A stretch of 64,000 nt of DNA from Liolophura sinensis (GCF_032854445.1 NC_088295.1:67003249-67067248), one strand, 5' to 3'. Positions 33,156 to 56,414 are shown, counted from the first letter of the stretch. The notes: a model not told the origin generated them from the sequence alone. Translations and numbers: made by a program.

Positions 33156-33680
33156 TACATTACATATGAGATATTTACGACATATGAGATGATACATTGC
33201 CCTGTATATTGTATGATGACTCGGATTAGTGATTTTATAACGGTGACAACTTGTACATATAAGAGATCGGAAACGATGTTAAGTCACACTTAACCGCACA
33301 ATGTATATTTGGTGCTCCAGGAGAAGACGGCGTGTAGTCAGCCCACGTGAAATTTGCCTATATTTGGACACTAAAATGAAATATTCTTGTTATAAATATT
33401 AACGTATTGGACGATATATTGTATAAAGCGAACTTTTGACATGTCTGTGGAGTAAAAAAAGTGGTTACGTAAATAAATTTGTCTGTACTATATTATACTC
33501 CGCTATGTACTTGTTACTTACTGTAAACGCTTCACTTGACCTATATATGTGATATCACTACGCGGTTAGACGTTGGCGCAGTTTCCGAAAAGTTTAAATC
33601 GTAAAGATTTTTTCCGCTATTTTTACATAAGGCATTTATGGGATAAATATGATATGAAATTCGTGATAGGATAGGATATG

Positions 33681-33751
33681 AAACTCGAGTAGTAGTTTTC
33701 ATTTCTTCCTCACCAGACGCTCGGAACAAATGAAAACTACTACTCTCGTTT
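33681..33751. repeat. Short hairpin, 24-bp arms
   Basis: AAACTCGAGTAGTAGTTTTC+ATTT at 33681-33704 is the inverse of 33728-33751 with two mismatches, separated by a 23-bp loop. Confidence 0.8.
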
Positions 33752-34461
33752 AATAAATTTGATATCTTCGGGTCACTCATTACATATCCTCTGTTTTGTA
33801 TATTAACAAAACTCACTCTTTACGCTTGTATATTTAACATTACTCACTGTTTACGTTTGTATCTTTTGCTGTTAATATTATTTTGTTTACGCCTGTAAAA
33901 CAATTTGTAACCAGACATGTATAAAAAAAATGTGTATATATTTAGAAGGGCGTGTAAGCTGCAAGGACTTGTCTATCCCTACTGACGACTATCAGTTAAT
34001 ATAAGCGTAAAACAAACAAAACAAAAGTTTCAAGAAAGATGTCTAATAGTCATCAAACTCTTCTGTTTTGCACATTTAGAATAATCGTGTGCTTATGAAT
34101 CTTGTGTTCTTTTCTGGCTCACCGGACGTACATTTGCTCGGTTTTTTTTTTAATATATTATTTAATCACCGCTTACGGATCCGGGTCCAAATCTCATCAT
34201 GCGCTTGGCTTTGTCTAAACTTAACGAGGAAACAATGACGGTGGGCAAGAGGCAAAATCCAACTATGGCAAGTCATAATTAAACCAAACGCCATTTTTTT
34301 TAGTAACAAAGTAAGTAAAAGAAAATGTGGTTTTATTATCGGAACATGGATGTGGGAGGAATGTGAACATGCTGAAAGCATCAGTCGATTTCGGGGAAAA
34401 TGGCATATAAATGAAGCGACCTATATGCTAATATTGATTCCATATTTATTAGTCGTGGATT

Positions 34462-34530
34462 TTCCTATACGTGAAAGATTCTTGAGTACTGCGAAAACAC
34501 CAATCAAACAAATAATGATATATCACTTAA
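34462..34530 (+). mobile_element. SINE tail fragment
   Basis: TACGTGAAAGATTCTTGAGT, then ACTGCGAAAACACCAATC and an AAACAAATAATGA tail. Confidence 0.6.
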
Positions 34531-35629
34531 TATTTATCATTTTATTTAAAGTTCTTGTTAATTCATCGTCAGACACAGGCCTATAAATTCTCTAAAATAA
34601 CCCGGAAACGATTCTGGTTGGGTACAGTCCGAAGATGTTTACTTAATAGACTCAAGTCGTTAAGACGCCATCTCCCATCATTGGCCACTTTGCGCTACAG
34701 AGAATTTGGTTTTAATTTGTGTTTGCTCCGTTGCGTAATAAATCAAGTCGTAATAAATTGAATTAAACCGGAGACCTGAAAAATTACGCTATTTCGAGAC
34801 TGCCTTTTTGAGATGTGAAGATGCCAGGAATGCCGCAGAGAGTTTTGTGGTTATCGCACAAGATGTAATCGGCAAGGCGCTCTGTGGTCGCTCGGGTCGT
34901 TTAGATTAAATCATCTGTCTAACAAGACGAGGATGAAACTCTAGTGGCGATGAGCGCAGAGGGCTTTGATAGTTCGATTCACTTCTCTTTGATATAAACA
35001 GGTTCAAACGGATGACCCTACTGTCAAGACAAATAAGCTTGGAGGACTTCGCTAATTGATGGATTGTTTAGACGGATAAATAATGTTATTTTAAAGACGC
35101 TCGCGCCGGGTTAGCGCTGAGGGGATGGGTCGCCAGGGTATCGCGTTCCCGTCTCTACACACACGCCCCTAGTAAACCCAGGGGTTGACGGCAGGTTGAA
35201 ATTCTTGTTTAAGCTTTTGGGAACCCTATCAACTACTCCTCCACCCACGCTCTATTGCCTTTAGTTTGCGTTTGAGTGCCCTTTCATGTTGTAAATACCG
35301 CGCCGTTAGCTTGATGCTAAATCCAGTTAGACCGAGAACATCACGGTTTTTGGCTGTCATGGATACCGTTGTGGGCTGGACGCTAATTTATCTTATGGGC
35401 TAAGTAATTCATGAAAAGATCGAAATTTTCTATCAAGGGTATACGCTATTCCCATATTGCTATATCTGTTAAATTGCATTTGCTGTGAATTTTTCGGCCC
35501 GATATCATTTAAGTCAAAGTGCAGTGTATAAGTTTCGCTGATTAAAGGGCGCCTATGTATATGGCATTTTACATTGCTCTGTCAATCTTACTTTTAAGAA
35601 GAACTCTCCTTAGCAAAATTAGCTTAGAC

Positions 35630-35766
35630 ATTCTCGCCTGACCGATTTGGGGCCTGACCACTGAGGCCCCAGGATCGAATCCAGCTCACAACTGCACCAT
35701 GAAGTGAGGAGGTTTGTCAGGTTCCTGGCAGAATGCGAATAAATAAATAAATAAATAAATAAATTT
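35630..35766 (+). mobile_element. SINE-like element with (AAAT)n tail
   Basis: AGGATCGAATCCAGCTCACA contains a B-box-like core, followed by GAGGTTTGTCAGGTTCCTGG and an (AAAT) tail of about seven units (35738-35766). The TTTGTCAGGTTC word also occurs near 14.37 kb and, in reverse, near 43.49 kb. Confidence 0.5.
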
Positions 35767-36169
35767 AAGTTGTTAATCTGTACTATGGAAATTTTTTCCA
35801 TCTCTCTTCAGACTCGTGGCGTGTTTTTGCGATATATGCATATACACTACCCATCTTTTCCACTTCACGTTGCACGTACTCTCTCGTAGATTCCTTTTCC
35901 AGACTGCACCTGTATAAGGTCCGGGTCCACTAACCACCCTTTGACTCATACGTACATAGAACTCTTATGCATGCAAGCTTTTATCTGCTTTACCGAGTCA
36001 TGGTCTCCCCTCTCCGCTGTGCGAACTTTCATATTTGTTTTCCTTATTTTCCGTGTCATCTTAACTCCGGCTTTTTAATCCCTTTTATCGCCTATCTTCC
36101 ATTTTCGCTTCAATGAAGCTGAACCTCGTACCTCATCCTCCTTTTCTATAGCTTGATTGTACTTTATGA

Positions 36170-36560
36170 TCATTTTCCACTTCACTAAGTCTATGGTACC
36201 TCATACTCCTTTTCCTCTTCACGGTATACCTTATGTACCCCTTTTTCAGCTTCACGGTACTGTAAACTCCTTTCACGCTTCACGGTACCTCACGCTCCTT
36301 TTCCAGCTTTATGGTACCGGTACATGTACCTTATGTTCATTATTCGCTTCACCCTACCTAAGGCTCCTCCCCCTCTTCGCGCTACCTCATGATGCTTTTC
36401 CGTTCAGTATACCTGGTACCTTAGTGTCTTATTTCGCATCCAGTATATGTTAAGCTCCTTTGGCGCTTCACGGTTCACCTCATGCTCCTTTTCAACATCA
36501 CGGCACATCTTAGGTTACCTTTGTTATCTGACGGTGCGTCTAGGGTTATCTTTCACCTCA
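36170..36560. repeat. Degenerate tandem repeat, about 30-36 bp
   Basis: Repeated CTTCACGGTACCTCATGCTC followed by a CTTTT tract. The unit length varies and the array is old. Confidence 0.6.
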
Positions 36561-36719
36561 CAATATCCTGTTGTCTTTTTAATCTATGAAAGTAAAAAGT
36601 TTTCAGTTTAGTGTTACCCAGTGAATAGGTAAATTGAGAACAACTGCATAAGGTGCATAATACCTATAGGCCTATATATTGAGTATACTTATAATTAGCC
36701 TGTATATACACACATTTCA

Positions 36720-36780
36720 TGCTTCAGTGTCGTCGTAAGACTGAAAAAATATTAAGCACGACGTAAAACCCCAACTAGAC
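36720..36780 (+). mobile_element. 3' end of the second SINE family
   Basis: GTGTCGTCGTAAGACTGAAA, then ATATTAAGCACGACGTAAAA and CCCCAAC. It matches the end of the element at 59.5-59.8 kb. Confidence 0.6.
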
Positions 36781-37647
36781 ATACATACATACATGGATAC
36801 ATATAATTTGAAAGCAGATGTATAGAGGACTTTGACACATGGTGGAATCTGGACCCCCAATAGGGTACTAGGCACATGATTATGCATGCGGGGATAAATA
36901 TTTATGTACGACAGATCTAATTTCCTTGCCTTCGTTTTTCTAATACGTTCAAACATTTCCGTTATTGTTGGTTTCTTTCTACTCTTGTTAACTAAGTATG
37001 CCTTTAAAAAAAGAATAGCATGATTGTAACATTGATGCCTTGGCTGTTTTAAATACCCACATGCCACATGCCGGATTTGAGGGAATGGTTAACATCAGTT
37101 ATTTGGCTCAGAGACAAGCCACAAAAAAAACTTGCACGTGGATCACTTTTTGATAGAAATAATTAGCTCTCACAGTTTGATATCTCAGATCTTGAGCCGA
37201 TGTGTGAACATATGTACCTCTCATATTAAACCCAGCGGTATCCCTGTCTAAACTGATTTTATCCTTTGAGACGAGTGTGTATTATCCAAGTCTTGAGGAA
37301 ATGCCTGTCATTCAAGGGACGTAACTCTATAGTTGATTACACAATCAGCTGATATCAGATACTCAGGATGAATGCCTTTCGATGAGAGTTGTGTCACTCA
37401 AAGAGTTAGATATAAGGGCTATATTGTCAGAGAGGAATGTATATGATATCCTGCCGTTTCTCATTTTCTGTGGACATATATCACTGTTAATTGTTGTACA
37501 TGTAAGACATTCCATTATCGTCTGAAGTAGGCCTAGGCCTAAAGATAAGGCCCTACTCAGTATATAACATTTGTTTGAGGTACAGGTACATTGAATTGTT
37601 ATTGATTACTTTATTAAACTTTGATTTTATTTCATTGCTGTTTTTGC

Positions 37648-37775
37648 TTCTTTTATTTATTTATTTGATTGGTGTTTTACGCCGTACTCAAGAATATTTC
37701 ACTTATACGACGGCCAACGTTATGGTGAGAGGAAACCGGACAGACCTCTGGTAAAATCCACGACCATATTTCTTA
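37648..37775 (-). mobile_element. SINE copy
   Basis: TTTATTTATTTGATTGGTGT, TTTACGCCGTACTCAAGAAT, ATTTCACTTATACGACGGCC, GAGAGGAAACCGGACAGACC. Well-preserved 3' half in reverse. Confidence 0.9.
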
Positions 37776-38609
37776 TAGACAACGATGGCCGGTTTTGTAG
37801 ATGCCAAAAAGGAACAGAGCCATGGAGAACCCACCAGACTTCGCCAGTTTTTTTTACACACTTCCTAACGTAAACCTAAACGTGAAGAGTTTTGTGTCTT
37901 CGGGACGTCTTATACCCCTGAACCATCCAGAACATACAATTACTTTCAGCAATATACTTATCATTTGTGACCCATTGTACATATATGCCTATAAACAATG
38001 CATGTACTTGTATACGTGACAGCATATGTTTTTCTTTTATATTTGCAATTGAGTTATGTTATAGGCCTACACTAAGCGCACATTTTCATATCTGTTTATT
38101 CTAGAACGCAATTTACTATGCATTCATCGCTTAGGGGTGCATGTTGATTTCTGACAGAATTTAAAATCTTTCCTAAACCCTCAATTTTTGGTACTGAAAG
38201 TTGAAATTTGGATACATTTGGCTAAAGATAATACTTATGAGGTAGACAAAATTTCAAACTTAAAAAAAAAGCTTCAATATCGTATTTCAAATTTTGACTT
38301 AAGTCAGAAATGTCTTTATGGAATCAGTGCTATGCAGGGAGCTTCCTATGATGCTTTCCGCCGTGACACGCTTTATAAACGTAAACGAAGTTACAAAATT
38401 TTCGAGCCCCATTTATCATGTAAACTACGAGAAGTTTTCACTTTTTAGTATTTAAAGGTACCGAATCACGGTCCCTCGGACTAGTGCAATTTATGAAGCC
38501 CACTTGGGTGTTTTCTTGCCGACTCAAGACATTACCAAAAGCGGGATATTGGTGATCTGGCGTTTCGCCGAATTTTGACACTAAGCCTTAACGGAGTATG
38601 GAAACCGAT

Positions 38610-38800
38610 AGAGGACATCTCGCTACTTCGCTACCTCGGCCTTTCTTAAAGAGGGCGAGGTAGCGAGGCAACGAGGTAACGAATCGAGGTATCGAGGTAA
38701 CGAGATGGCGAGGTGGCAAGCCAACGAAGCCAGGTAGCGAAGTGAAACAGTGAGGTAACCAAGGGAAGTGGCGAAGTGAGGTAGCGAGATGTGGTAACAC
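38610..38800. repeat. Short-period repeat, GAGGTAGC/GAGGTAAC words
   Basis: Imperfect 8-16 bp repetition of CGAGGTAGCGAGG and CGAGGTAACGA-type words. Three overlapping minus-strand open frames come from this composition. Confidence 0.7.
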
Positions 38801-39779
38801 TGTGCCAAAAGTGAACGGAATTGAACATCAATGTTTTTAAGTTATAGTGCCGGCTTGTAAATGTTGCGTGCTGTCTGTGGAATTACAGGATATTTTAGTT
38901 CTGAGATATGCCGACGTAATTGAATATTTTACCGGTGGTCTACAATGGGCTGACTGACCAGCCGTGCCATATGGTACTGAAAGCAACATATATTCAGGTG
39001 GAGCGAAACTGAAGGCATCATATTCAGGAGGACTGGTACAAAGACTGCCAATATATGCTATATGTTCCTGTAGGCAGTGCAATTTTATTTCAGTTATTTC
39101 ATTTTTTAATTACATTGTTTACATGGAAGCATCTGATTTGGTTTGATCAATTGTTCAAAATTCACCCGACTTAGCCATTGATTTAATGAAAAAACAAATC
39201 AGCATCTGAGAATCGTTTATATATTTATTTAATGCTTATTACGGCGTCGCACGTAATAAGGAGTATATACATGTACGCACGTGTGTTTCTGCGTATGTAC
39301 CACATACCTGTAATCTGGCTGTAAATTTATGTGTGTATATGTGTCAAAATGCAGACGTGTGTGCGTATGTACGTATGTATAGCATGGTACAGACACGCTT
39401 CAAAAACTCGCTCAGCAATATCGTAAAACACATGTTAACTACGAGCATTCCACGCCAGCTTCAAATCTCTGCGCTTTTCTTTGTGCATTGCAGTCTGTCT
39501 TTTCCAATCAGTATTTTAATACATCTCGCTATAGGTGGCCACATTTACAGAAGCGTAAAGAGGGCCTGTCCGAACTTCAAAGGTTCTGTCATATAGGCAG
39601 GCCCCAGCACTCAAAACTCTCCAAATATCTCTTGGAATGTCGACCCTCCGTAAACCATTAGTTAAAGGTTGTCGATGTTTTTGTATGATTCTGCGATGCA
39701 TGGGTACTATCAATCGGCGGCTGCTGTGTTTTACGGCGTAGAGGGTTTAAATGCGCATCACTAGTCCATACAGCCATTG

Positions 39780-40090
39780 TCAACATAATGGTCAAAACTG
39801 ATCAGTTTTATATTCTCCACAGAAATTATCAACATTTTGATCCACAATGATGATCTGCATTAGCGTCATAAAAATGTATATTAACATTGTACTCCACGCT
39901 ACTCTACATGTACTTGATCAACACTGTATATACTCCCAACAAAACATCATATTGTAATCCACAAAGAAGTTGATCAACATTATTGTAATCCACAAAGAGT
40001 TGGTCAGCATTATAATAATCAACAAATAATGTATCAACATTATAATGCACACAATGTTGATCAACATCATAATGGACGATTAATGGTCTA
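39780..40090. repeat. Degenerate tandem repeat with GATCAACATT words
   Basis: Repeated TTGATCAACATTATTGTAAT, CCACAAAGA-type segments about 30-45 bp apart. Confidence 0.6.
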
Positions 40091-40539
40091 ATTTATGTTC
40101 CTCTTGGAATAATGTTTCACGTGATTTCTTCTTGATGATTTTTGATGAAATTTTTGCAGTATTTCTCCTGCATTAATCTTAAAAGTCAAAATTTACTCCC
40201 TCATGAAAATTCAGTTGCTGTGGGCCAAGGAGTCCAATGTTCTACAAAGTGGTAGATAGGCAAACATTTTTGTCGACTAATACATAAAAATCCTGGAAAA
40301 TCCTGGAGTTCTGGAAAAGTGATCAAAACTATTACGATGACCAAAGTGATCAAACTCTGTTTTCGAAAAGTGATTAGCATTGTTGAAAAGTATGTGTGAA
40401 GATGCAGTTAAAAATGACCAATATCGATATAAGGTGTATATGAACATTACGAAACCGAGTAACTATGGAAAAAAGAGGGGCGATTAATTTGGGGATCCGA
40501 GTGAAATTGTTAGAGCAACACATTCATTTGTAAATATGT

Positions 40540-40660
40540 GATCTATATATTGGTGTTTTATTCAGTACTCAAGAACATTTCACTTATATTTATTTATCTG
40601 ATTGGTGTTTAATGCCGTACTCAAGAATATTTCACTTTTAGGATGGCGGTGCAGATATAT
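40540..40660 (-). mobile_element. Two adjacent SINE tail fragments
   Basis: ATTGGTGTTTTATTCAGTAC...AACATTTCACTTATA is followed at once by TTTATTTATCTGATTGGTGT, TTAATGCCGTACTCAAGAAT, so one copy sits in or beside the other. Confidence 0.75.
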
Positions 40661-42025
40661 GCATTGATCTGTAAAATACGTGTATATAAATCACTATCTT
40701 TGAATAAATAAGTATATACATAAGGTTTATATTTATTTCCAGGACAGTCTTTAGTTTCGAGTCGCCGTTCGATCTCCGAGAATCTTGACATACCGCCAGT
40801 TGTCATCCACGATTACTGATTTATTCGCTGTCACTTAGAGTCTATAACAGTTTACTGAGCGCCTGTTTAACCAGGCAAAGGTGTGTATGAAAACAACTTT
40901 GCCATCGTAAAACGGGATCTGTGTGTGCTGTGTGCTTTTAGTTAGAATTAATGAAGGCAGAATGAGCTCTGGGTGGGAGGAGTATGGGGGGGGGGGGGCG
41001 GAGAGAAGGGGATAAACAGATCGGAGCTTCCATCACTCATGGCCTGGTTATTTCAGCAGCTCAGCGTTTGAAGGCTGCCCAGACCCAGTGTCATTCAGGT
41101 GGCCAGCGCTTTGAACTTCTCGGCTCGCTGTAGTGCATCACATCGCTCAAAACTAAATCATCCTCAGTACACTACAGCCATCAACCGGGGGGGATAAGCG
41201 ACACGTGTCACGGTCAATTAAGATAGAATTACCACATGAAAGGGGCTTATTTACCATGAATGACAAATCTGTTATTCTATAGTATTGCTACGAAAACTTC
41301 AAATTCTCTTTGACGTATAGCGATGCCGGTCTATAAGGATGGATAGAAAACACATTGCGGTTTTTCAGTTTCCAGGCCTTGTGATTTTTTCCCCGAACAC
41401 TAATTGGTTCCCGTAGTGAAACAACAACATCGCTTGTATTATCATTTCATTCCTTCTTCTCTGTCCTGGCTGATTATTTGGACCTCTAAGTAATCAAACA
41501 GCACCTTGATTCCCAGGAAAGCGCCCCAGAAAGTTCGCATTACACTTCAAAGGAATTTCGAGTGCTGAGACTGGTGCAAATCCATCAGCCTTTATAATGG
41601 GTTCCGTTTACAGCGCTGATCGAGTCAGCAAATCCGTTATTTGTGCATCCTCCCAAACCATCTATATATCGAGGTGGCGAGGTCCCAGACACAGTTCAAA
41701 ACAAGTGTATAACGAAAACACCCGGTTTAATCCCAAGTCAAGTCTTGTCTAAAACTTCAAAACAGGTAATCTTGGCCCTACCTGACGAGGTCAAGACAAG
41801 CATATGTCAAGTGTATACGGCCTACATGTGCTTGGCAGGCATGGAGTCCATGTCTTTGTACACTCTTGAGTGCATTTCTGTGCCGTATTTTCACATCAAG
41901 TTGTCAGGCAATGTTAATGTTGTTTGACTGTAATTTAACGTCGTTTTCTACAGTTTTTCAAGGTTATGTTATAGGAGGGTGTTTTTTTTTCCCCAATCAG
42001 GCCGAACATATACAGGTCTATTTAT

Positions 42026-42125
42026 AGTGCTGCCTAACTGAAACGCCAAGCAAAGGACACTGGACACGACGCCTAACCCAGTCATATCATTCTGACACCA
42101 TGCAATACGACCAGTAGACTCACTT
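42026..42125 (-). mobile_element. Fragment of second SINE family
   Basis: AGTGCTGCCTAACTGAAACG, CTGGACACGACGCCTAACCC and AGTCATATCATTCTGACACC correspond in order to the region at 7.03-7.11 kb. Confidence 0.55.
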
Positions 42126-42156
42126 TGCATAGCTTATGTTATGACACAAGCAAGTG

Positions 42157-42286
42157 GCGGGTTTCATGAAGCGCACTTAATTACGTAAGCACTTAACTAC
42201 TATGACAACTTATGTCGTAGAGGTATAAAGTGCATGTACACTTAGCTAAGGGCTACTTAACACTAAATACGGTTCATGAAACCGAC
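42157..42286. mobile_element. Small MITE with GGTTTCATGAA inverted ends
   Basis: The left end GCGGGTTTCATGAAGCGCAC and the right end GGTTCATGAAACCGACTC are inverted repeats, and inner parts also pair imperfectly. Length about 130 bp, no coding capacity. Confidence 0.65.
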
Positions 42287-42591
42287 TCCAGGTAACAATA
42301 ATACCAACGTTACAGATTTTTAAGTCTCAGTTTTAAATGGACTCGGGAATGAGCCCCGCATCTACTGAATTTCGCTCTGTACACAATGCTTCTGTACACT
42401 AAACCGTTATACCGTGGCATTGAGACTGTTCTCGGTTAAGCAGACCTCGTGGTATAATCGATACAATGTAGAAAGCGATTGCCAACACGGAAGTAAGCAG
42501 ATAACCAAACAAACTAATATCTATAGCCTATTATTAGTGAGCAACAAATTTATGGCCGTAGAGAAACAAACAGTATAACTATATACAGCTG

Positions 42592-42690
42592 CATTATTTA
42601 TTTATTTATTTCATCGGTATTTTACGCCGTACTCAAGAATATTTCATACGACGGCGGTCAGCATTATGGTGGGAGTAAACCTTCAACAAG
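42592..42690 (-). mobile_element. SINE copy
   Basis: ATTTATTTATTTATTTCATC, GGTATTTTACGCCGTACTCA, AGCATTATGGTGGGAGTAAA, in reverse orientation. Confidence 0.85.
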
Positions 42691-44366
42691 GTGCAATGGA
42701 AAATCTTTGAAAATATACTTTATTCACAGTAAAAACTTACAAAATGTACACTACGAGCTTACATTATCAAGCGACCATGCAATAGCTGAAATAAACGTGA
42801 AATATTCGTCTCTATTTAATTGACTACGGGGTTTAATTCCATACTTGAGATTTTGTTCACTCACATAGCGACGATCCAATAGTAGTGGAATCAGTGTCGA
42901 GTCTGTGGCCTTACTGATTAGTAGGCGGTCTGCTACAGGCGAGAGTAACACTTACGCGAATGAGCCATCCAACCCTTTTTCCAAGCCCTGACCATAAAGA
43001 GAGCGCAATGTATTTACACATATAACCAGATTATTTCAACTGCAAAACAGATTATAATATATTTCATTATAAGCATTACCGGTAATGAAATGATCAGAAA
43101 AGTAAGCGTTTCATTCATGCTCCCAAAAGTTTGGCACCTAGCCCATGATTGATGAATATCTTTAAATGGCGTCAACCTCTGCCGCTAAAAACTTGGAAAA
43201 AATCTTCCCAAGAAATGTACTGGTAATGAAAAAACATCCAAACGCAGAGTTATAGAGGACAGAACAAATATGGCTTGGGTTGATTAACTCAGTTAAAAAA
43301 CAATGTGAACTTTCCATAAATACAACAAAAATGGAAAAAAGCACATCCTAGATTTCATCTTGTGGCCATTCCTAAATTTAATTGATCGGCTTTTTGTGCG
43401 TATCGTTCATATATATCATTTGACTGGTTTCGTTTAGGAGTGGACAGCTGACACAGTATAGTAGAAACCACAGCACGTCGTCCGGTATGCCTGACAAACC
43501 TCCTGATGTAAGCCCGCTACCGAGCCAGCCGATGACGGAATAAAACAAGAGTACCTAAGGGATATCTAGGTCTCTTGACAGTTTCCAACAGTCTGTCTAT
43601 AGACTTCGTGGACAGCCACAAAACTTTTATCTTTAACCACGTGATCATGAGGCTATACAGTTTTTAACTACCATCATATCATAGTAATAAGGGGGAAATC
43701 AGAGACCATTAAACAAAAAGCAATCATGACACTTAAAATTTTTGTAAAAACGTATTTTTATATTGATTGTGTCATATGTCATGCTGAGACCATGGTGAGA
43801 TTTTGATGACTGCATGTGGTCAACACACAAAAGTTATTTAAGAAGGAAACGACCTCCTATAAATGCATACCCTCGTGCCAACAATTTATAAAAAAGGTAA
43901 AAAAAGGTTTATTTTATTTGTAATTTCACATCAATAGGTAATTGAAAACTTAACATCCTAGCAACCAAAACAATCTTGCACTACATACAGCCATCAATTT
44001 ATTTTCAGATATTATAATTTTGAGTACTACTTCATCCACTTCATTAATTAATACCCCAAACAACAATATTTGATTTTAAGCATGATTACTAAGACCATGT
44101 TAACCAGTTCCCAGTTAAATTACAAAAATATAACAAAACAAAATTTAACAAATACAAATAACAAAAATATATTTCTAACACCATTATGGTTAATACAGTA
44201 TTATTATCAGTACAGCATGAACAACAACATTTTTCTAAACAAAGTGGAATATATATGTGTTAGTCGTAACATAAAGTTGTCACTTTGATTGTCTTACCAC
44301 TTCACAGTACATGTTTAACTGTCAAAACATTCTCAGTCTAAATCTGTAAGAAGGGTGGGAAGTTGG

Positions 44367-44378
44367 GGTCACGTGACC
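44367..44378. promoter_or_regulatory. Perfect palindrome GGTCACGTGACC (E-box)
   Basis: Contains GTCACGTGAC, the motif known for TFEB/MITF/USF-type bHLH factors. Related CACGTG words occur in both arms of the adjacent inverted repeat. Confidence 0.35.
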
Positions 44379-44422
44379 ATCCTATTGCATCTAAAAAAAA
44401 AAATGGCCGCCCAATGCCAAAG

Positions 44423-44836
44423 CATTCTGTAAGACGGATCCAAAGTTAGAGACCACGTGATCTCCTTAGTGACAAACGGCGTGGGTGAAGAAAACGGTTC
44501 TTCCAACGTTATTGCATAGGAAAATGCCTATTTTTGAACCGCTGTCAGCAACCTTGAATCCGTTGGATTTGTATAATTTTCAGCTTTAACACTTTGCCAG
44601 CGACCAGTAAGGCCTAGGTGTACGTCAAAATAACGTCACGAAAGCTCTACAGAAATACCGGTACTCAGACTAGCTGGAAAGTTATATAAATCCAACGGAT
44701 ACATGATCGCTGACAGCGATTCAAAAGTAAGCATTTGCCAATGCAATAACGTTGGGACGACCGTTTTCTTCACTCACGCCGTTTGTTACTAAGGAGGTCA
44801 CGTGGTCTCTAGCTTCCGATCCATCTTACAGGAATA
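44423..44836. mobile_element. Large fold-back element, arms about 163 bp
   Basis: 44423-44585 and 44672-44836 are inverted copies, about 85% identical, around an 86-bp spacer. Shared words include ACAAACGGCGTG, GAAGAAAACGGT, CAACGTTATTGCAT, CGCTGTCAGC and ATCCGTTGGATTT. No protein is encoded. A MITE or other fold-back transposon is most likely. Confidence 0.8.
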
Positions 44837-46164
44837 TGCAATATGGACACAGAGCCCCATTACAACTACCGTTTTCCGAATAAAGCCTTTTTTTGCTTGC
44901 CAGCCTGCCGTTTTTGGTCAACAGGTTTATGCTTAGTATCAAAATGATGGAAATTGTTTAAGCTTTGGGCACGTATGGGATTTAATGATGAAAGTTTGTA
45001 ATTCTGGGCGAAAGGACACAAGGAGACAGGTGGTAAGGAGACAGGTGGTGATGAGGCTGCGAGTGACGTCCGCTTGGCTTTGCTAGGTACCTCTCCCTGC
45101 TTGCCGGCATAGAAATGTCCAGATTTTGACAGTCAACCTACGTCAAGATTTTTATGGCTTCTTTTTCATAGGCTGGGCCAGGTATGCACCAAAGCTTATT
45201 AGCCAAGGAATCTTTGAGGCTGAACTACAGCGTTTAAACGTTAACACTGTCGCTTATGGAAAGTTAAAGAGGGTATGTGGCCATCTGTGACTCTGGCACA
45301 GAAGAGGGGAGGGCTACTTTTGTATCACAGGGGAAATAAACCTAACAGCATCAACCAGAACGCCTGTTTACACACTGACCCCCCCCCCCCCCGCGATGTA
45401 TTTTATCTTTGAAGAATGTTTACAAACTATAGCATGTGTCTATAAAACTTTTAATTTGCATCTCTCTTCTTACCTAATCTGCAGCAATCACCATAATATA
45501 TTTCTGCCAAGATCAATCGCATAATTTTAATTTTAAAAAAATGAAATATAAAAAACACTTTCAAAAAAAAGACAAATTTTACGTTACGACACATGAATAA
45601 TCACAAAATTCTAAATAACAAAACTATTTATCTGAATGAAACAATTCATAGGTTTCTCATAAAAAGCCACAAAAAACGTCACTGTGACAAGCAGTATAGA
45701 GATCTATTCACTCAGACAACAACAACTGAAAACGTCTAGTTATTCTGCATTAGCCTTAGGTTAAATCATAGCGATATCGTACAAGATATCTTGTATTTAC
45801 AAGAAATCGTTCTACTATTCACAATAACAGATCACTTGTGTAGAAAATTTAAGCAGCAAGTGTACAATTCCATTACAAGTAAGAGTTGACAAACATACTT
45901 CAAAAGATTATGAAAGAGGAAATAATTCAGATTTCATGTAAATACTCCGGGTCAAATTTTTAGGGGTATGTCAATGGTTCAAGGTAATTTCTTGATCCCA
46001 CATATTGTAAATAATATCTTGACTATGAAAGACATAATGCCTCGTAGCTTCAATTACCATAAAAACCCCCTAAAATCTCCCCAATTCTGAGAGAAAGTAG
46101 TACTCCTAAAATGAAAATGACTGGATGATCTTGTCAGTGTCATGATGCCATGTCATATCTGGTG

Positions 46165-56414
<10,250 letters not shown>

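Larger units (their letters stand above)
31810..36150. other. Intergenic DNA, no gene recognised
   Basis: Contains the 33.06-33.15 kb match to the 9.3 kb membrane-like fragment, a short hairpin at 33.68-33.75 kb, a SINE tail at 34.46-34.53 kb and a different SINE-like sequence at 35.63-35.77 kb. The open frames are short and unassigned. Confidence 0.5.
36790..42000. other. Intergenic DNA, no gene recognised
   Basis: Holds SINE copies at 37.65 and 40.54 kb, low-complexity repeats at 38.6-38.8 and 39.8-40.1 kb, and a G-rich stretch at 40.97-41.01 kb. The GC-rich patch at 41.04-41.22 kb could be regulatory, but no exon is recognisable. Confidence 0.45.
42690..46164 (-). other. CPOX: 3' flank and possible 3' UTR of CPOX
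   Basis: AT-rich with no open frame of note. Candidate minus-strand polyadenylation signals are ATTAAA at 45526-45531 and 45450-45455, and AATAAA at 43998-44003 and 43908-43913. If a distal one is used, the inverted repeat at 44.4-44.8 kb would be transcribed in the 3' UTR; this is inference. Confidence 0.4.
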
